A stretch of 64,000 bases of DNA from NCBI GenBank assembly GCA_016946835.1, contig JACVTC010000220.1:1-64000 (forward strand), in the 5' to 3' direction. The notes under the pieces are model-generated. The model was not told the origin of the DNA, did not search any database, and saw only the letters and a program-made list of their open reading frames with translations. The DNA comes from Neocallimastix lanati (nom. inval.) (lineage: Eukaryota > Neocallimastigomycota > Neocallimastigomycetes > Neocallimastigales > Neocallimastigaceae). Of the stretch, positions 33,449-42,999 are shown one piece after another; positions within the stretch are counted from its first letter, which is position 1, and the number at the start of each line of letters is the position of its first letter. Position numbers and translations under genes: made by a program.

Positions 33449-34646
33449 TGTCACGAATACTAGTGGATTTGAAGTTAAAATTCACTATTAGATCAATTGA
33501 AATTTAATTTAGTTATTGACAAAAATTATTTTAATTCGATTTTAATTATACAAATAAATATTAGAAACATTAAAGAATTAGAAACCAAAGGGTTTGGACT
33601 TATTTATTAAAGATAATTTAATTTAATTTAACCCTTAAGAATTTGATAAAAATAACATGAAGAAAAACAACGACAACACGACAAATAATGGAAATAATAT
33701 ATTGTGATTTCCCGCTAAAATTATATTCATTGGAAAGCTACGGACGAGAACTACAACATATGTTAAAATCAACCTTATTGGTCGACTAGATAACGAGATA
33801 TTGGACTTTAAAGATATTTAAATATAAAAATATAATTTAATTATTTAAGACCCTAAATTATTAATTAAGAAATTTATATTAGATAAATCTCATAACTTGG
33901 AAATTATATTATTAATTTGTATTATTAATTAAAAATACAGAATTAGTTATTAGTAATAGTTTTATCATATTTTAAATACGTTTTATAAGTTTTATATATT
34001 TTATTATTATATATTTTTATTCAATTATTTTCTAAAAGATTCTAAGGAATTCTTTATCATTCTAAAGATTTCCGAAAGAAATTTTTAATTAGTTTTAATA
34101 TTTTATTTTATTTTATTTTATATTTGATTATTAAATTAGTTTTATTATTAAATTGTTTTATGAATAATTTATATAGTTAATTTATTAAAAGGTTCTTATC
34201 AATATTATTTTATTATTATATTTTATATAGTTTATATACATGTATGAATATATTAAGATTAAAATGTATTATTTAATTATATTGGTAATTATTATTTTAG
34301 TTTAGTATAAAAAGGATTTGAAATTCCATATTTTGAATTCTTTGTAAGATTATTAATTTAATTTAATGTATTAACATAAAGTTAATAAATTAATTATAAC
34401 AATAAATAATTTTTTGTATTAATCTTAGTTAAAATTTTATTATTAAAATATATATTAAATAAAGTTCTAATAAAACATAAATCTTAAATATTGAAATCTT
34501 AATTATAAAACTTTGTGTGTGCTATTTATTATTTAAATTTAATTAAATTGTTATAATTAATAAAAAACATCTTGACCTGACCAATTTAACCCAAACTAGG
34601 AAAGATATAGTAAGAATCTTACCTAAACACTCAATTTAATTTTACA
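33449..34646 (+). repeat. Solo LTR K1
   Basis: 1198 bp, TGTCACGAATACTAG...AATTTTACA, flanked by TTTTA (33444-33448 and 34647-34651). It contains TATAAAAAGG near 34308 and, about 40 nt later, TTCTTTGTAAGATTATT, the same arrangement as in H1 and G. No protein is encoded. Confidence 0.75.
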
Positions 34647-34651
34647 TTTTA

Positions 34652-35343
34652 TGTTGAAATTATAACTGAATTGAAATCTCAATTTCAGTTATTCATATTT
34701 CAATATACATTTAATTAATAATTAATATAAATTCTTATTTAATATTTAAAGAATTATCTTAGGCCTAATAATTCTGAGAATATTAATAAATAAGATTTAT
34801 ATTAATAATTTCAATTATTTACATATGACGTCACATGTATTTATTATGCTTATATATATGTTTACATCATATATATTAATTACTATTTTTAATTATTCAA
34901 ATTAATTATACAAATTAAATTTATTTAATTATATTAAATATTTTAAACATATCGATATTGTTATTATTTTAATATTTTATTAATATTCATTTTACTATAT
35001 TATTATCTTATAATTAAATACTATTATTATGTAACTTACAAAGTATAAAAGAAAGATGTAAAAATCTATCTTTTATGTTCTTTGTAAGGTTATTGTGTTA
35101 CAATAATTATATACTAATAATTCAACTTTTAAATAAATAAATATTTCGTAAATCTTCAAATAAATTATTGTTTAAATTATTCATTAAATATTAAGTGTTT
35201 AAATAAATTAATTATTTAACTTATTTTATTTTAATTATTATTTTATTATTAATTAATTATTGTTGAATTATTAATATATAATTCAGCATATTAACCTAGT
35301 AACGTTAGTAATTATAAAGCTATTTTATATCTTAATTGTAACA
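34652..35343 (+). repeat. 5' LTR of H1
   Basis: 692 bp, TGTTGAAATTATAACTG...CTTAATTGTAACA; homologous to the solo copy 45908-46647. TATAAAAG at 35044-35051 is followed by a hairpin (AAAGAT...ATCTTT) and GTAAGGTTAT at 35084-35093. Confidence 0.88.
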
Positions 35344-35353
35344 ATAACCTTAC
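35344..35353 (+). promoter_or_regulatory. Primer binding site of H1 (self-priming type)
   Basis: ATAACCTTAC starts directly after the LTR and is exactly complementary to GTAAGGTTAT at 35084-35093 inside the LTR, about 40 nt downstream of the TATA box. Confidence 0.6.
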
Positions 35354-35377
35354 CCTAGTTTTGGTTACTACTTAAAT

Positions 35378-36004
35378 ATGTCTTTTTACAATAATGTATG
35401 GGCTGACATTGCTCCAATGTCAGAAGTTAATAAATTAAGGTCTGACGCCCAAGTTACTGTATCCGAATTGGCTTCTTCTGTTAATGATAGTTTTTTATTA
35501 AAAGAAGATTTTAATGAATATAACAAGGAATTACAAAAAAAACTTTATACACTTTACAAAGATAATAAAAATATTATTAATCAATTATCTAATTTAACAA
35601 AAATTTTAGATGAAAAGTTAAATATAAATATTGCTACAAATGATATTCCTTTTACTAGTCAAACTTAAGAGGATAATGTATCTACCACTACTAGACGTGA
35701 TGATGACAATGATGTTATTATGAGGAATGCTTTTTCAAACCGTTTACAACAAGTTCCTGAACCAGGATTTTTCTCTGGAGATACTAAAGAAACTGATCTA
35801 TTCTGTCAACTTTGTGAAGATACTTTTAAAACATATCTAAATTCAGAAGCTACAGAAGATATCAAAATTAACTTTATTAAATCCCGTTTAAGAGATAGCG
35901 CTCGTAATTGGTATCTAGCTACGTACAAGGATACTAACCCAAAAACTTTAACAATAATCCTACCAACAATCTATCAATTACCTCAAGATGTCCACAACAA
36001 TTAG
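35378..36004 (+). pseudogene. Gag-like capsid ORF of H1 with in-frame stop
   Basis: One frame runs from the ATG at 35378 to 36004 but is cut by TAA at 35666-35668 (96 residues before it, about 111 after). The first part is helical with a predicted coiled-coil look (EYNKELQKKLYTLYKDNKN). The part after the stop reads like a Ty3-type capsid start (PEPGFFSGDTKETDLFCQLC, then SRLRDSARNWY). The capsid homology ends near 35950, so the C-terminal half and any zinc knuckle are missing. Either a nonsense mutation (CAA to TAA would explain it) or readthrough; the truncation favours decay. Confidence 0.7.
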
Positions 36005-36602
36005 ATCCGATCCTAATATATCATTAACAAGTAATGATATATTAAAGCTACCAAAAGAAGAATTTGTTACTATCGAAGAATATAATGAATTTATTCACAA
36101 GATGAAGAAGAAAATAAAATCGAAGATATCAGAGATGAACAAAGCAAAACAGGTTGTCTACTCTCAGAAAGTCGTTGTAACAAAATCAATGCTAAACGGA
36201 TCAATAGACTTCAGAAGTGCTAAGTTAGCTTTATGTCAAATTGAAAAATTAATATTACAAATTAATCAGAACATTTCTAATTTTGAACAGGTTGATAAGT
36301 CTATGATATTTTTAAAAGAAGAAATTCCTAATAAAAGACAGAAAGAAGTTAATATTAATGAAAACAACATTAATAAAAATAATAATGAATTAATTAATAA
36401 AAATGACATAAATCTCATCACAAAATCTGAACTTCCTGACAAGGAATCCTACGAAGAAACTACAAGACACAGTAAAAATGACTCTAACGAAGAATCAAAT
36501 ACAATTAAAGGTAGCAATCACAAAAAAGAAAAAATAAAGTCTAATAAAGTTAGTGGAAATAATAAAATGAAAACTAAACCAAAATTAAAATTAAAGAAAT
36601 AA
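35988..36602 (+). CDS. Lys/Asn-rich hypothetical protein in H1
   Basis: 204 residues, overlapping the gag frame by 17 nt in another frame. I do not recognise it. Residues about 20-105 are helical and basic (KMKKKIKSKISEMNKAKQ), 110-150 Asn/Ile-rich, and the C-terminus ends in alternating Lys (KTKPKLKLKK), like a nucleic-acid-binding tail. It could be a diverged nucleocapsid-like region that replaces the missing gag C-terminus or unrelated acquired DNA. Codon composition resembles neighbouring element genes. Confidence 0.5.
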   Translation: MSTTIRSDPNISLTSNDILKLPKEEFVTIEEYNEFIHKMKKKIKSKISEMNKAKQVVYSQKVVVTKSMLNGSIDFRSAKLALCQIEKLILQINQNISNFEQVDKSMIFLKEEIPNKRQKEVNINENNINKNNNELINKNDINLITKSELPDKESYEETTRHSKNDSNEESNTIKGSNHKKEKIKSNKVSGNNKMKTKPKLKLKK

Positions 36603-36917
36603 TATAATAAAAATACATATAATAAATTCAATCCAAATCTATTAGTTGCAGTATTTTCTTTTCAAAAATTAATATTTATTTTTTTTTCAAATTAAAAAAG
36701 GAATAAGAGCAAATTCACATGAATCTGATTTTTCCCCACCAGTAATGGGAATAAAAAATTCATTCAGTTCAAAAAATTGACTTACTATTTTAATTAATAC
36801 TGCACTAAAGATATATTCAATTATAATTTACATTTTTTATATTCTATGATAAATAATTATATCAAACTAAAATTTCTATTTCTTTATATAAATATCCAAA
36901 TCTTTACAGTTATATTG

Positions 36918-36952
<35 letters not shown>

Positions 36953-37948
36953 CGAACAGTTATATTTAATAAAATTAAATATTTAATTACAATAAATACA
37001 AAAACAATTCAAAAATTCAGTAGGAATCAATATTTGAAATTAACAATTTTTCTTTAAAATCAAAAACATTAATTATATTATAATTAAACAGTTGAAAACG
37101 ATCAACTTTTCCCTTATTTTACATTTAATAATATTCTCTACAAGAGTTATAATTAAAATTTTAAGATTTATATAGTTATTAAATTAATACTAGTTAAAAT
37201 TTAATAATAAAGTATAATTTTATTGTACTTATAATTTAAAATTCAACAATATCTTATTAGAACTGATCTAATATTATATAGAGAAAGACGCTTTTCTTAT
37301 AGTATTATTTTGTGATAATTATGATAAGGACGCTTTCATAATTATCAAAGATTAATAATATATTAAATTGAATATTATAATATATTCAATAAGTTATATT
37401 GATAAAATATATTCAATAATTAAATTGATAAAATTTTCAATTACAATTTCAGAATTTAGAAAATTAAAAATTAAAAATTTTAAAATTTCAAATTTCGACA
37501 TTTAAAAATTTCACATTACGAAATTTCAAAATTTAATAAAAATTAAATATTCAACGATTTAATATTAATTTTATATTTTAATATATTTATTATACATTAT
37601 ATTTTTAAAATTTTCAAAAATTTCATAGTTAATGGTAAAAATTGAAATGTTAATTTCAATTTAATTTCAAAATTTCAATTTCAAAAATTTACAAGGGAAT
37701 ATATATTAAAATCGGTACCAACATATTTAAAAATATTGAATTTTATAATAAAATTTTAATTTTAATAAATTTTGACAAATTTCAAATTTCATGAAATTGT
37801 CACTTAAAAGGTCTTCTCCAAAGGATTCAAGTGACCTTTTAATTCCTTAATAACTTTAAAAAATTAAAAATTTTTCTGTAATAAATTTAAAATTTTTTTT
37901 AACAATGATACACAAATCGTCTGGAATCCGACTTTTGTGGAAGGGCAT
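36603..37948 (+). other. Non-coding 3' region of H1
   Basis: No gene is seen. It contains a T17/A19 perfect inverted repeat at about 36917-36953, AAATTTCAAATTTC-like short inverted repeats (37440-37700), and a closing purine tract GTGGAAGGGCAT before the LTR. Confidence 0.6.
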
Positions 37949-38573
37949 TGTTAAGATAATAACTGAATTTCAATTCAATTTCAATTTCAATAATTCAGTT
38001 ATTTGAATTTCAATATTAATAATTAATAATATAATAGTTATTATTAAAATATTTAGGAAATAGTCTAGGCCAACTAATTACTAAATATTATTAACATATT
38101 GAAATTAATATATATTAAATAATGTAGACATGTGATTGTCATTAAATTAATTTCTACATTATAAAATATAATATTTAGCAAATATTATATTCTTATATTT
38201 TATTTATATTAAATATTTATATTATTATCTTAGTTTATATTATCAATATCAAACTTATATTAATACTATTACATATTCATATTAATAATTAATATTTTAA
38301 TGATTAATTATTTTATATAAATACATGTTTAAATCTTTTGACTAATCCTTTGTAGGATTATTGTAATTTAAATTATAGTAATAATTATATAAAATAATAA
38401 TGTAATAAAATATTATTAAGATTAAATAAAATTTATATTTTAAATAAAAACTTAATTATAAAATTTACTAACAACAATATGCAAATAAAGAGTAAAATTA
38501 AATTATTAATTAATTACTATAATTTGGCATCTTGACCTAATCGTTAAGACCAAATTATCACAAAACTTTAACA
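37949..38573 (+). repeat. 3' LTR of H1 (G type)
   Basis: 625 bp, TGTTAAGATAATAACTG...AAAACTTTAACA, nearly the same as G1 and G2 rather than the H-type 5' LTR. It contains CTAATCCTTTGTAGGATTATTG near 38342. Confidence 0.85.
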
Positions 38574-39014
38574 TTTTATTTGGGGAATATAATTTAATTT
38601 ATGTTTTATAAAAATAATTTTATTTAAATTTTATTTATTTAGAAGAATTACATTTGCTTATCATTATTAAAAATATAAACTAACATTTATTCCTGAAATT
38701 AATATTTATTTTCATATTTTGATCTCAAGAATTATTATAATCTACTATTTCTTATTCTTGGACAAAGAAATAAAACTATTTCTAAATATTTTTCTCTTTT
38801 ATAATTATTTACTACAATAAAGTTTTCCTATATTAAAGTATAAATATTAATATACTTTCATTAATGTTAAAATTAAATAATAAAAATATATAAATTAATT
38901 TCTAATAAGAAATACAATAAAAACTAGATTAATACATAAATTTATGCTTTTACTACATTTCTTAATTAACATAAATTTATTATTAATTAGTGTTTTTATT
39001 TCTATTTCATATCA
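38574..39014 (-). repeat. Inner part of the J1 3' LTR
   Basis: Matches 40048-40485 almost base for base (TTTATTTGGGG...TTTCATATCA) after the H1 insertion. Confidence 0.9.
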
Positions 39015-39030
39015 TATCTCCCTCCTTTAG
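39015..39030 (-). promoter_or_regulatory. Polypurine tract of J1
   Basis: Minus strand CTAAAGGAGGGAGATA directly precedes the LTR start TGATATGAAATAG. Confidence 0.8.
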
Positions 39031-39061
39031 TTACAACTACATCGTAGTTGTAAAGAAGAAT

Positions 39062-39802
39062 TTATAATATTTTTATTATGAAAATTTGAATTCTTCTTTT
39101 AATAATAAGAACTAAATAAAAAAAATTTTTTTTTTTTTTTTTTTTTTTTTGATAATAATTTTTCTTTAATAAAAATTTTAATTGATATCTTGAGAAACAT
39201 TCATTTATAAAGAAGGAAATATTTACATAAGCCTTATAAAATGAATGATATTCTAAAAATTTATTTTTTAAAATTTTATTTAATTTATTTGATCCTTTGT
39301 ATATTAAAAATTTTGTTAACTTAATACTTTTTTCAATTTCTTGATTATTATTGTCTTTTAAATTATTAATTTGAATCACCGATTTGACTTGATTGTCACA
39401 TGAATTAATTTTTTCATACTCCGCTATGACATAATCCCATTTATTAATTTCTTTATTTTTATTATCTTGATTATTTTTATAATTATCATTTATTTTGTGT
39501 TTTCTAATGTTTGTATAGAATAGTACAAATACTTTTATACATTCTAGCGTTTTCCTAAAGGACATTCTTGAATTTTCCCAATCCATCATTTTCGTAATAT
39601 TTCTTAATATATCCAAGGAATTAAGGTAGTCCTTGATGGTGATTTGCTTAACATTTTCTGTAGGAAGACAATCATACAATTTTCTATACACAAAAGTAAA
39701 ATCGGCAATATTTACATTGTCGTCAATTTTTAGTCTTTTCAAAATATTAAATAAAACATTAGGAGATCCAAAATCTTGAATTATAGATTCTCGTTCATCC
39801 AT
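39062..39802 (-). CDS. gag: Truncated Gag of J1
   Basis: 246 residues. Residues about 14-100 align with the capsid core of A1 gag: a VxDFxxxYRxLYxxL motif followed by DYLNSL (DYADSL in A1). The N-terminal half of the A1 protein is missing, there is no CCHC knuckle, and the C-terminus ends in a Lys run produced by a ~25-nt T tract (39125-39150) followed by a few residues of low-complexity sequence. It may act as a partial capsid protein or may simply be the remnant of a deleted gag-pol. Start ATG at 39802 follows an untranslated leader of about 180 nt from the primer site. Confidence 0.75.
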   Translation of the reverse strand: MDERESIIQDFGSPNVLFNILKRLKIDDNVNIADFTFVYRKLYDCLPTENVKQITIKDYLNSLDILRNITKMMDWENSRMSFRKTLECIKVFVLFYTNIRKHKINDNYKNNQDNKNKEINKWDYVIAEYEKINSCDNQVKSVIQINNLKDNNNQEIEKSIKLTKFLIYKGSNKLNKILKNKFLEYHSFYKAYVNISFFINECFSRYQLKFLLKKNYYQKKKKKKKNFFYLVLIIKRRIQIFIIKIL

Positions 39803-39985
39803 TTTAATATTGTTGCTATGAATTAATTTAAATTGTGAATTATTAAAATTAAATTTCTACTTAATCAAGTAGAAAGTAAGGAAAAATATACTAAAACTAG
39901 TAGGTAACTTATGAAAATTAATATATTTAATTAAAATTTTATAATATAAATTTGGTAAAATTTATAGTATCCCCCTTAAAAGAAA

Positions 39986-40000
39986 CCGATATCTCTACCA
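39986..40000 (-). promoter_or_regulatory. Primer binding site of J1 (tRNA-type)
   Basis: Minus strand TGGTAGAGATATCGG, 2 nt inside the 5' LTR, differs at one base from the A1 site. Confidence 0.72.
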
Positions 40001-40002
40001 AT

Positions 40003-40485
40003 TGATAAAGTACGAAGTTCAGGTTCGGCTCTTTTAAGGTTTATATTCTTTATTTGGGGGATATAATTTATATGTTTTATAAAAATAATTTTATTTAAAT
40101 TTTATTTATTTAGAAGAATTACATTTGCTTATCATTATTAAAAATATAAACTAACATTTATTCCTAAAATTAATATTTATTTTCATATTTTGATCTCAAG
40201 AATTATTATAATCTACTATTTCTTATTCTTGGACAAAGAAATAAAACTATTTCTAAATATTTTTCTCTTTTATAATTATTTACTACAATAAAGTTTTCCT
40301 ATATTAAAGTATAAATATTAATTTACTTTCATTAATGTTAAAATTAAATAATAAAAATATATAAATTAATTTCTAATAAGAAATACAATAAAAACTAGAT
40401 TAATATATAAATTTATGCTTTTACTACATTTCTTAATTAACATAAATTTATTATTAATTAGAGTTTTTATTTCTATTTCATATCA
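40003..40485 (-). repeat. 5' LTR of J1
   Basis: 483 bp, plus reading TGATAAAGTACGAAG...TTTCATATCA. Intact; used to reconstruct the split copy. Right flank CGAC (40486-40489). Confidence 0.92.
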
Positions 40486-40489
40486 CGAC

Positions 40490-41141
40490 TAATACGATAC
40501 CACACTAAAAACATTATTAGAAATAGTTTTAGAAATTAGTTAAAGTAATAAATTAAAAATTAATAATGATTGGTAGATAATTAAATAAGACTAAATAGTT
40601 AGATACATATTTTGATAATTCATATTTATTAATAATTAAACGAGGAGTTCTTTGTTATAATATAGGAAATATATAATAAAGATACTTCAAAATAACAGGT
40701 TTATTATTAGAAAATATAATAGTTTATAGAGTAATAAATATTAATTATTAAGTGTATAATTAGATAGTTAGTGAGAAATATAATAATAAATATATAACTT
40801 GTATTTTTATATTTTTGTAAACATTGAGAATAATGTAATAAAAATAAATAAAGAAATAAGAATAAATAAATAAAGATAAATCTTTACATTTAAATTATAT
40901 ATTTATATTTATACATTATGTGTTATTATTATATTTATTAGAATATATTATTTTGTCAATAATTCCCTTCTGACAACGTCCAAACAAATAAAATTATTTA
41001 GATACATCTTTAAATATAAAAGATACGTATCAAAATTAAATTAATAAATAAGAAATTAAAAATAAATAAATAATGAATTTATTTTTGATATAGTTTATTG
41101 GTAAAAAAACATTTCTATTTAATAAAAAAGGAAATAAAAAT
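40490..41141. other. A/T-rich spacer with an LTR-like start
   Basis: It starts TAATACGATACCACAC directly after the J1 duplication, like an A-type LTR start, but no matching right end or internal gene is seen before the tRNA. Microsatellite-like AAATAAATA runs occur at 40840-40880. Its last ~20 nt (T-rich on the minus strand) are the terminator of the tRNA gene. Confidence 0.4.
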
Positions 41142-41212
41142 GGAGAGTGAGTGATTCGAACACCCAACCTTCCGCTCTGGAGGCGGACGCGCTACCGTTG
41201 CACCAACCCTCC
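41142..41212 (-). tRNA. tRNA-Trp (anticodon CCA)
   Basis: 71 nt folding as a complete cloverleaf: acceptor GGAGGGT/ACTCTCC (one G-T pair), D stem GTGC/GCGC, anticodon stem TCCGC/GCGGA with loop CTCCAGA and anticodon CCA, T arm GGGTG-TTCGAAT-CACTC. No intron and no encoded CCA. On the minus strand it is followed by TTTTT and TTTTTT runs (Pol III terminator). It reads UGG codons. It is the only recognisable host gene in the window. Confidence 0.95.
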
Positions 41213-41230
41213 TTTCCTGTTTTACATTAT

Positions 41231-42064
41231 TGTAAAGAATTATAATTATTTTTCAAAATAATTATTATTCTTTATTAAAAAATTAATATTTAAAGTTTAT
41301 TATTTTATAAAATTTTATGAATAATTTTATTAATTATGTCACATAGTAATTATTAATTAATGTTATTGTTTTAAAATTAAATTAAATTATCAATAATTAA
41401 TATATTAAATTATAATAATGTATTATTGTATTAAAATAATGTTAAATTCTATTTAATTAAGAAAAATTAAATTTTATTAAAATGATAATTTCATTTAATC
41501 AAGAAATAATTAAATTATATTATTTCTTGGTCTTTTAATTAAGATAATTAAAAGAATTAATTATTTAATTATACTTGTGATTAAATATTAATAAAATTAA
41601 TATATAATTAGTTAATAAGTTTTCTCCCTTATTCGGGTTTTCTTATTAACTAAAGATTGATGTAATTAAACACCAATCGAGATCTATCTAGTTTTTTCTT
41701 CTAATCTTTTTCTAGATAGAGATAATTTTCCAAGATTAGAAATCAAATTAATATAAATAGGACTCTTGATTCTTCTAAAAATAATCAAGAGTTATTATTA
41801 TAAGAAATTATAATAATTAACACAAATATTTTAAAATTACTTTTAATAAAAAATTTTTATAATAAAATAATTTCTAAAAAACTTTTAACCTACTTTTAGT
41901 GTTGTTTATTATAATCTTATAATAAACTCTAAGTTTTTAAATTTTCGTTTTCAATTTTTATATTATATTTTTTAATTTTATCTCAATTAATAATATTTTT
42001 TATTATTAATTGTAGAAAGAATTAATTATTAATATAATTAAATATTTTTAATTAATTCTTTACA
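41231..42064 (+). repeat. Solo LTR P1 just upstream of tRNA-Trp
   Basis: 834 bp, TGTAAAGAATTATAATT...TTAATTCTTTACA, with an exact ATTAT duplication (41226-41230 and 42065-42069). TATAAATAG (41752-41760), a CTCTTGAT/ATCAAGAG hairpin and AAGAGTTATTAT (41787-41798) repeat the B/D LTR plan. Its left edge is 18 bp upstream of the mature tRNA 5' end. Confidence 0.9.
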
Positions 42065-42068
42065 ATTA

Positions 42069-42996
42069 TGTTAAGGAATGAACAAATAATGTTAATTTTA
42101 TTATTTTTCATAAAAATAACTTAACCACTAAAATTAAATTATTTATTTCCTTACTTGGGGAACTTTCTTATGTTCTATTACTGCCAAATTATTACTAATA
42201 TTAAATTTATTATTATTAATATAAATTCTTTATTAATATCAATACTTTATTATTAAAATTAATACTATATTATTAATATCAATATTATTATCAATATCTA
42301 GTTTTATTAATATGATTTATTCTATCAATATTTTATTATTAAAGAAAATTTTATTTTACAAATATTACTAATACAGATTATTTATTATTAATAAAAATTA
42401 ATATAATTAATAATGATTTAAAAATCTTTTACTTAAATCCATGATCCTTGTCATTAAAATTAGTAATACTTCCTTCCAAAATACACCCTATTTATAATAA
42501 GATTAATAATAGATAATAATCTAAAATACTTTTATTTAAAAATAGTATAAAATTAAATAATACTCTATTACTAATAGTTCTGTAAAAGTAATAAAATTAT
42601 TTTTAAAATATATTATTACTACAATTAATAATAAATAGTTTAGAATTTAATAATATGTAATAATTATTTATTATAATAGAATAGATTATGAATTTATAAT
42701 TTAAATACAATTCAAACATGTAACTCTAAGATATTCTAAAGAAATGGCTTGACCATTTCTAACGATAAAAAAAAAAATATAAATAGATGAGAAAATTGTA
42801 TTTTAGAAAAATAATCTGAAGAAAAAAAATATAATCTTATTAAAGAAATTAATTTATTTTTAGTTTTTAATTGAATAATTTTTATTAAATAAATAAATAA
42901 AATATTTTTAAAAAAAAAAATATATTTTAATTTTTAATTTTTTTTATTTTAGTGTTTATTTCTATATTTATTATTATTCTGTCCCGAACCTCAACA
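42069..42996 (+). repeat. Solo LTR A3 (diverged A family)
   Basis: It begins TGTTAAGGAATGAACAAATAATG, close to the A LTR start, contains GGAACTTTC as A LTRs do, and ends CGAACCTCAACA. Left flank ATTA, right ATTT (3 of 4). Before P1 entered, its left edge lay 17 bp upstream of the tRNA gene. Confidence 0.65.
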
Positions 42997-42999
42997 ATT

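Larger units (their letters stand above)
34652..38573 (+). mobile_element. H1, LTR element with gag-like genes and unlike LTRs
   Basis: 5' LTR 34652-35343 (H type), primer site 35344-35353, gag-like frames 35378-36004, a second ORF 35988-36602, non-coding 36603-37936, purine tract GTGGAAGGGCAT (37937-37948), 3' LTR 37949-38573 (G type). Flanks are TTTTA on both sides (34647-34651 and 38574-38578), though this word is common in such DNA. No protease, RT or integrase is found. The two LTRs are homologous in plan but clearly different sequences. Confidence 0.7.
33400..40485 (-). mobile_element. J1, gag-only Ty3-like element with nested insertions
   Basis: Minus-strand element: 5' LTR 40003-40485, tRNA-type primer site 39986-40000, gag-like ORF 39802-39062, polypurine tract 39015-39030, 3' LTR split into 33400-33448 and 38574-39014 by K1 and H1. 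The exact target duplication CGAC (33396-33399 and 40486-40489) across 7 kb confirms the pieces belong together. No pol is present, so it depends on another element; the shared primer site and gag similarity point to an A-type helper. Confidence 0.85.
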
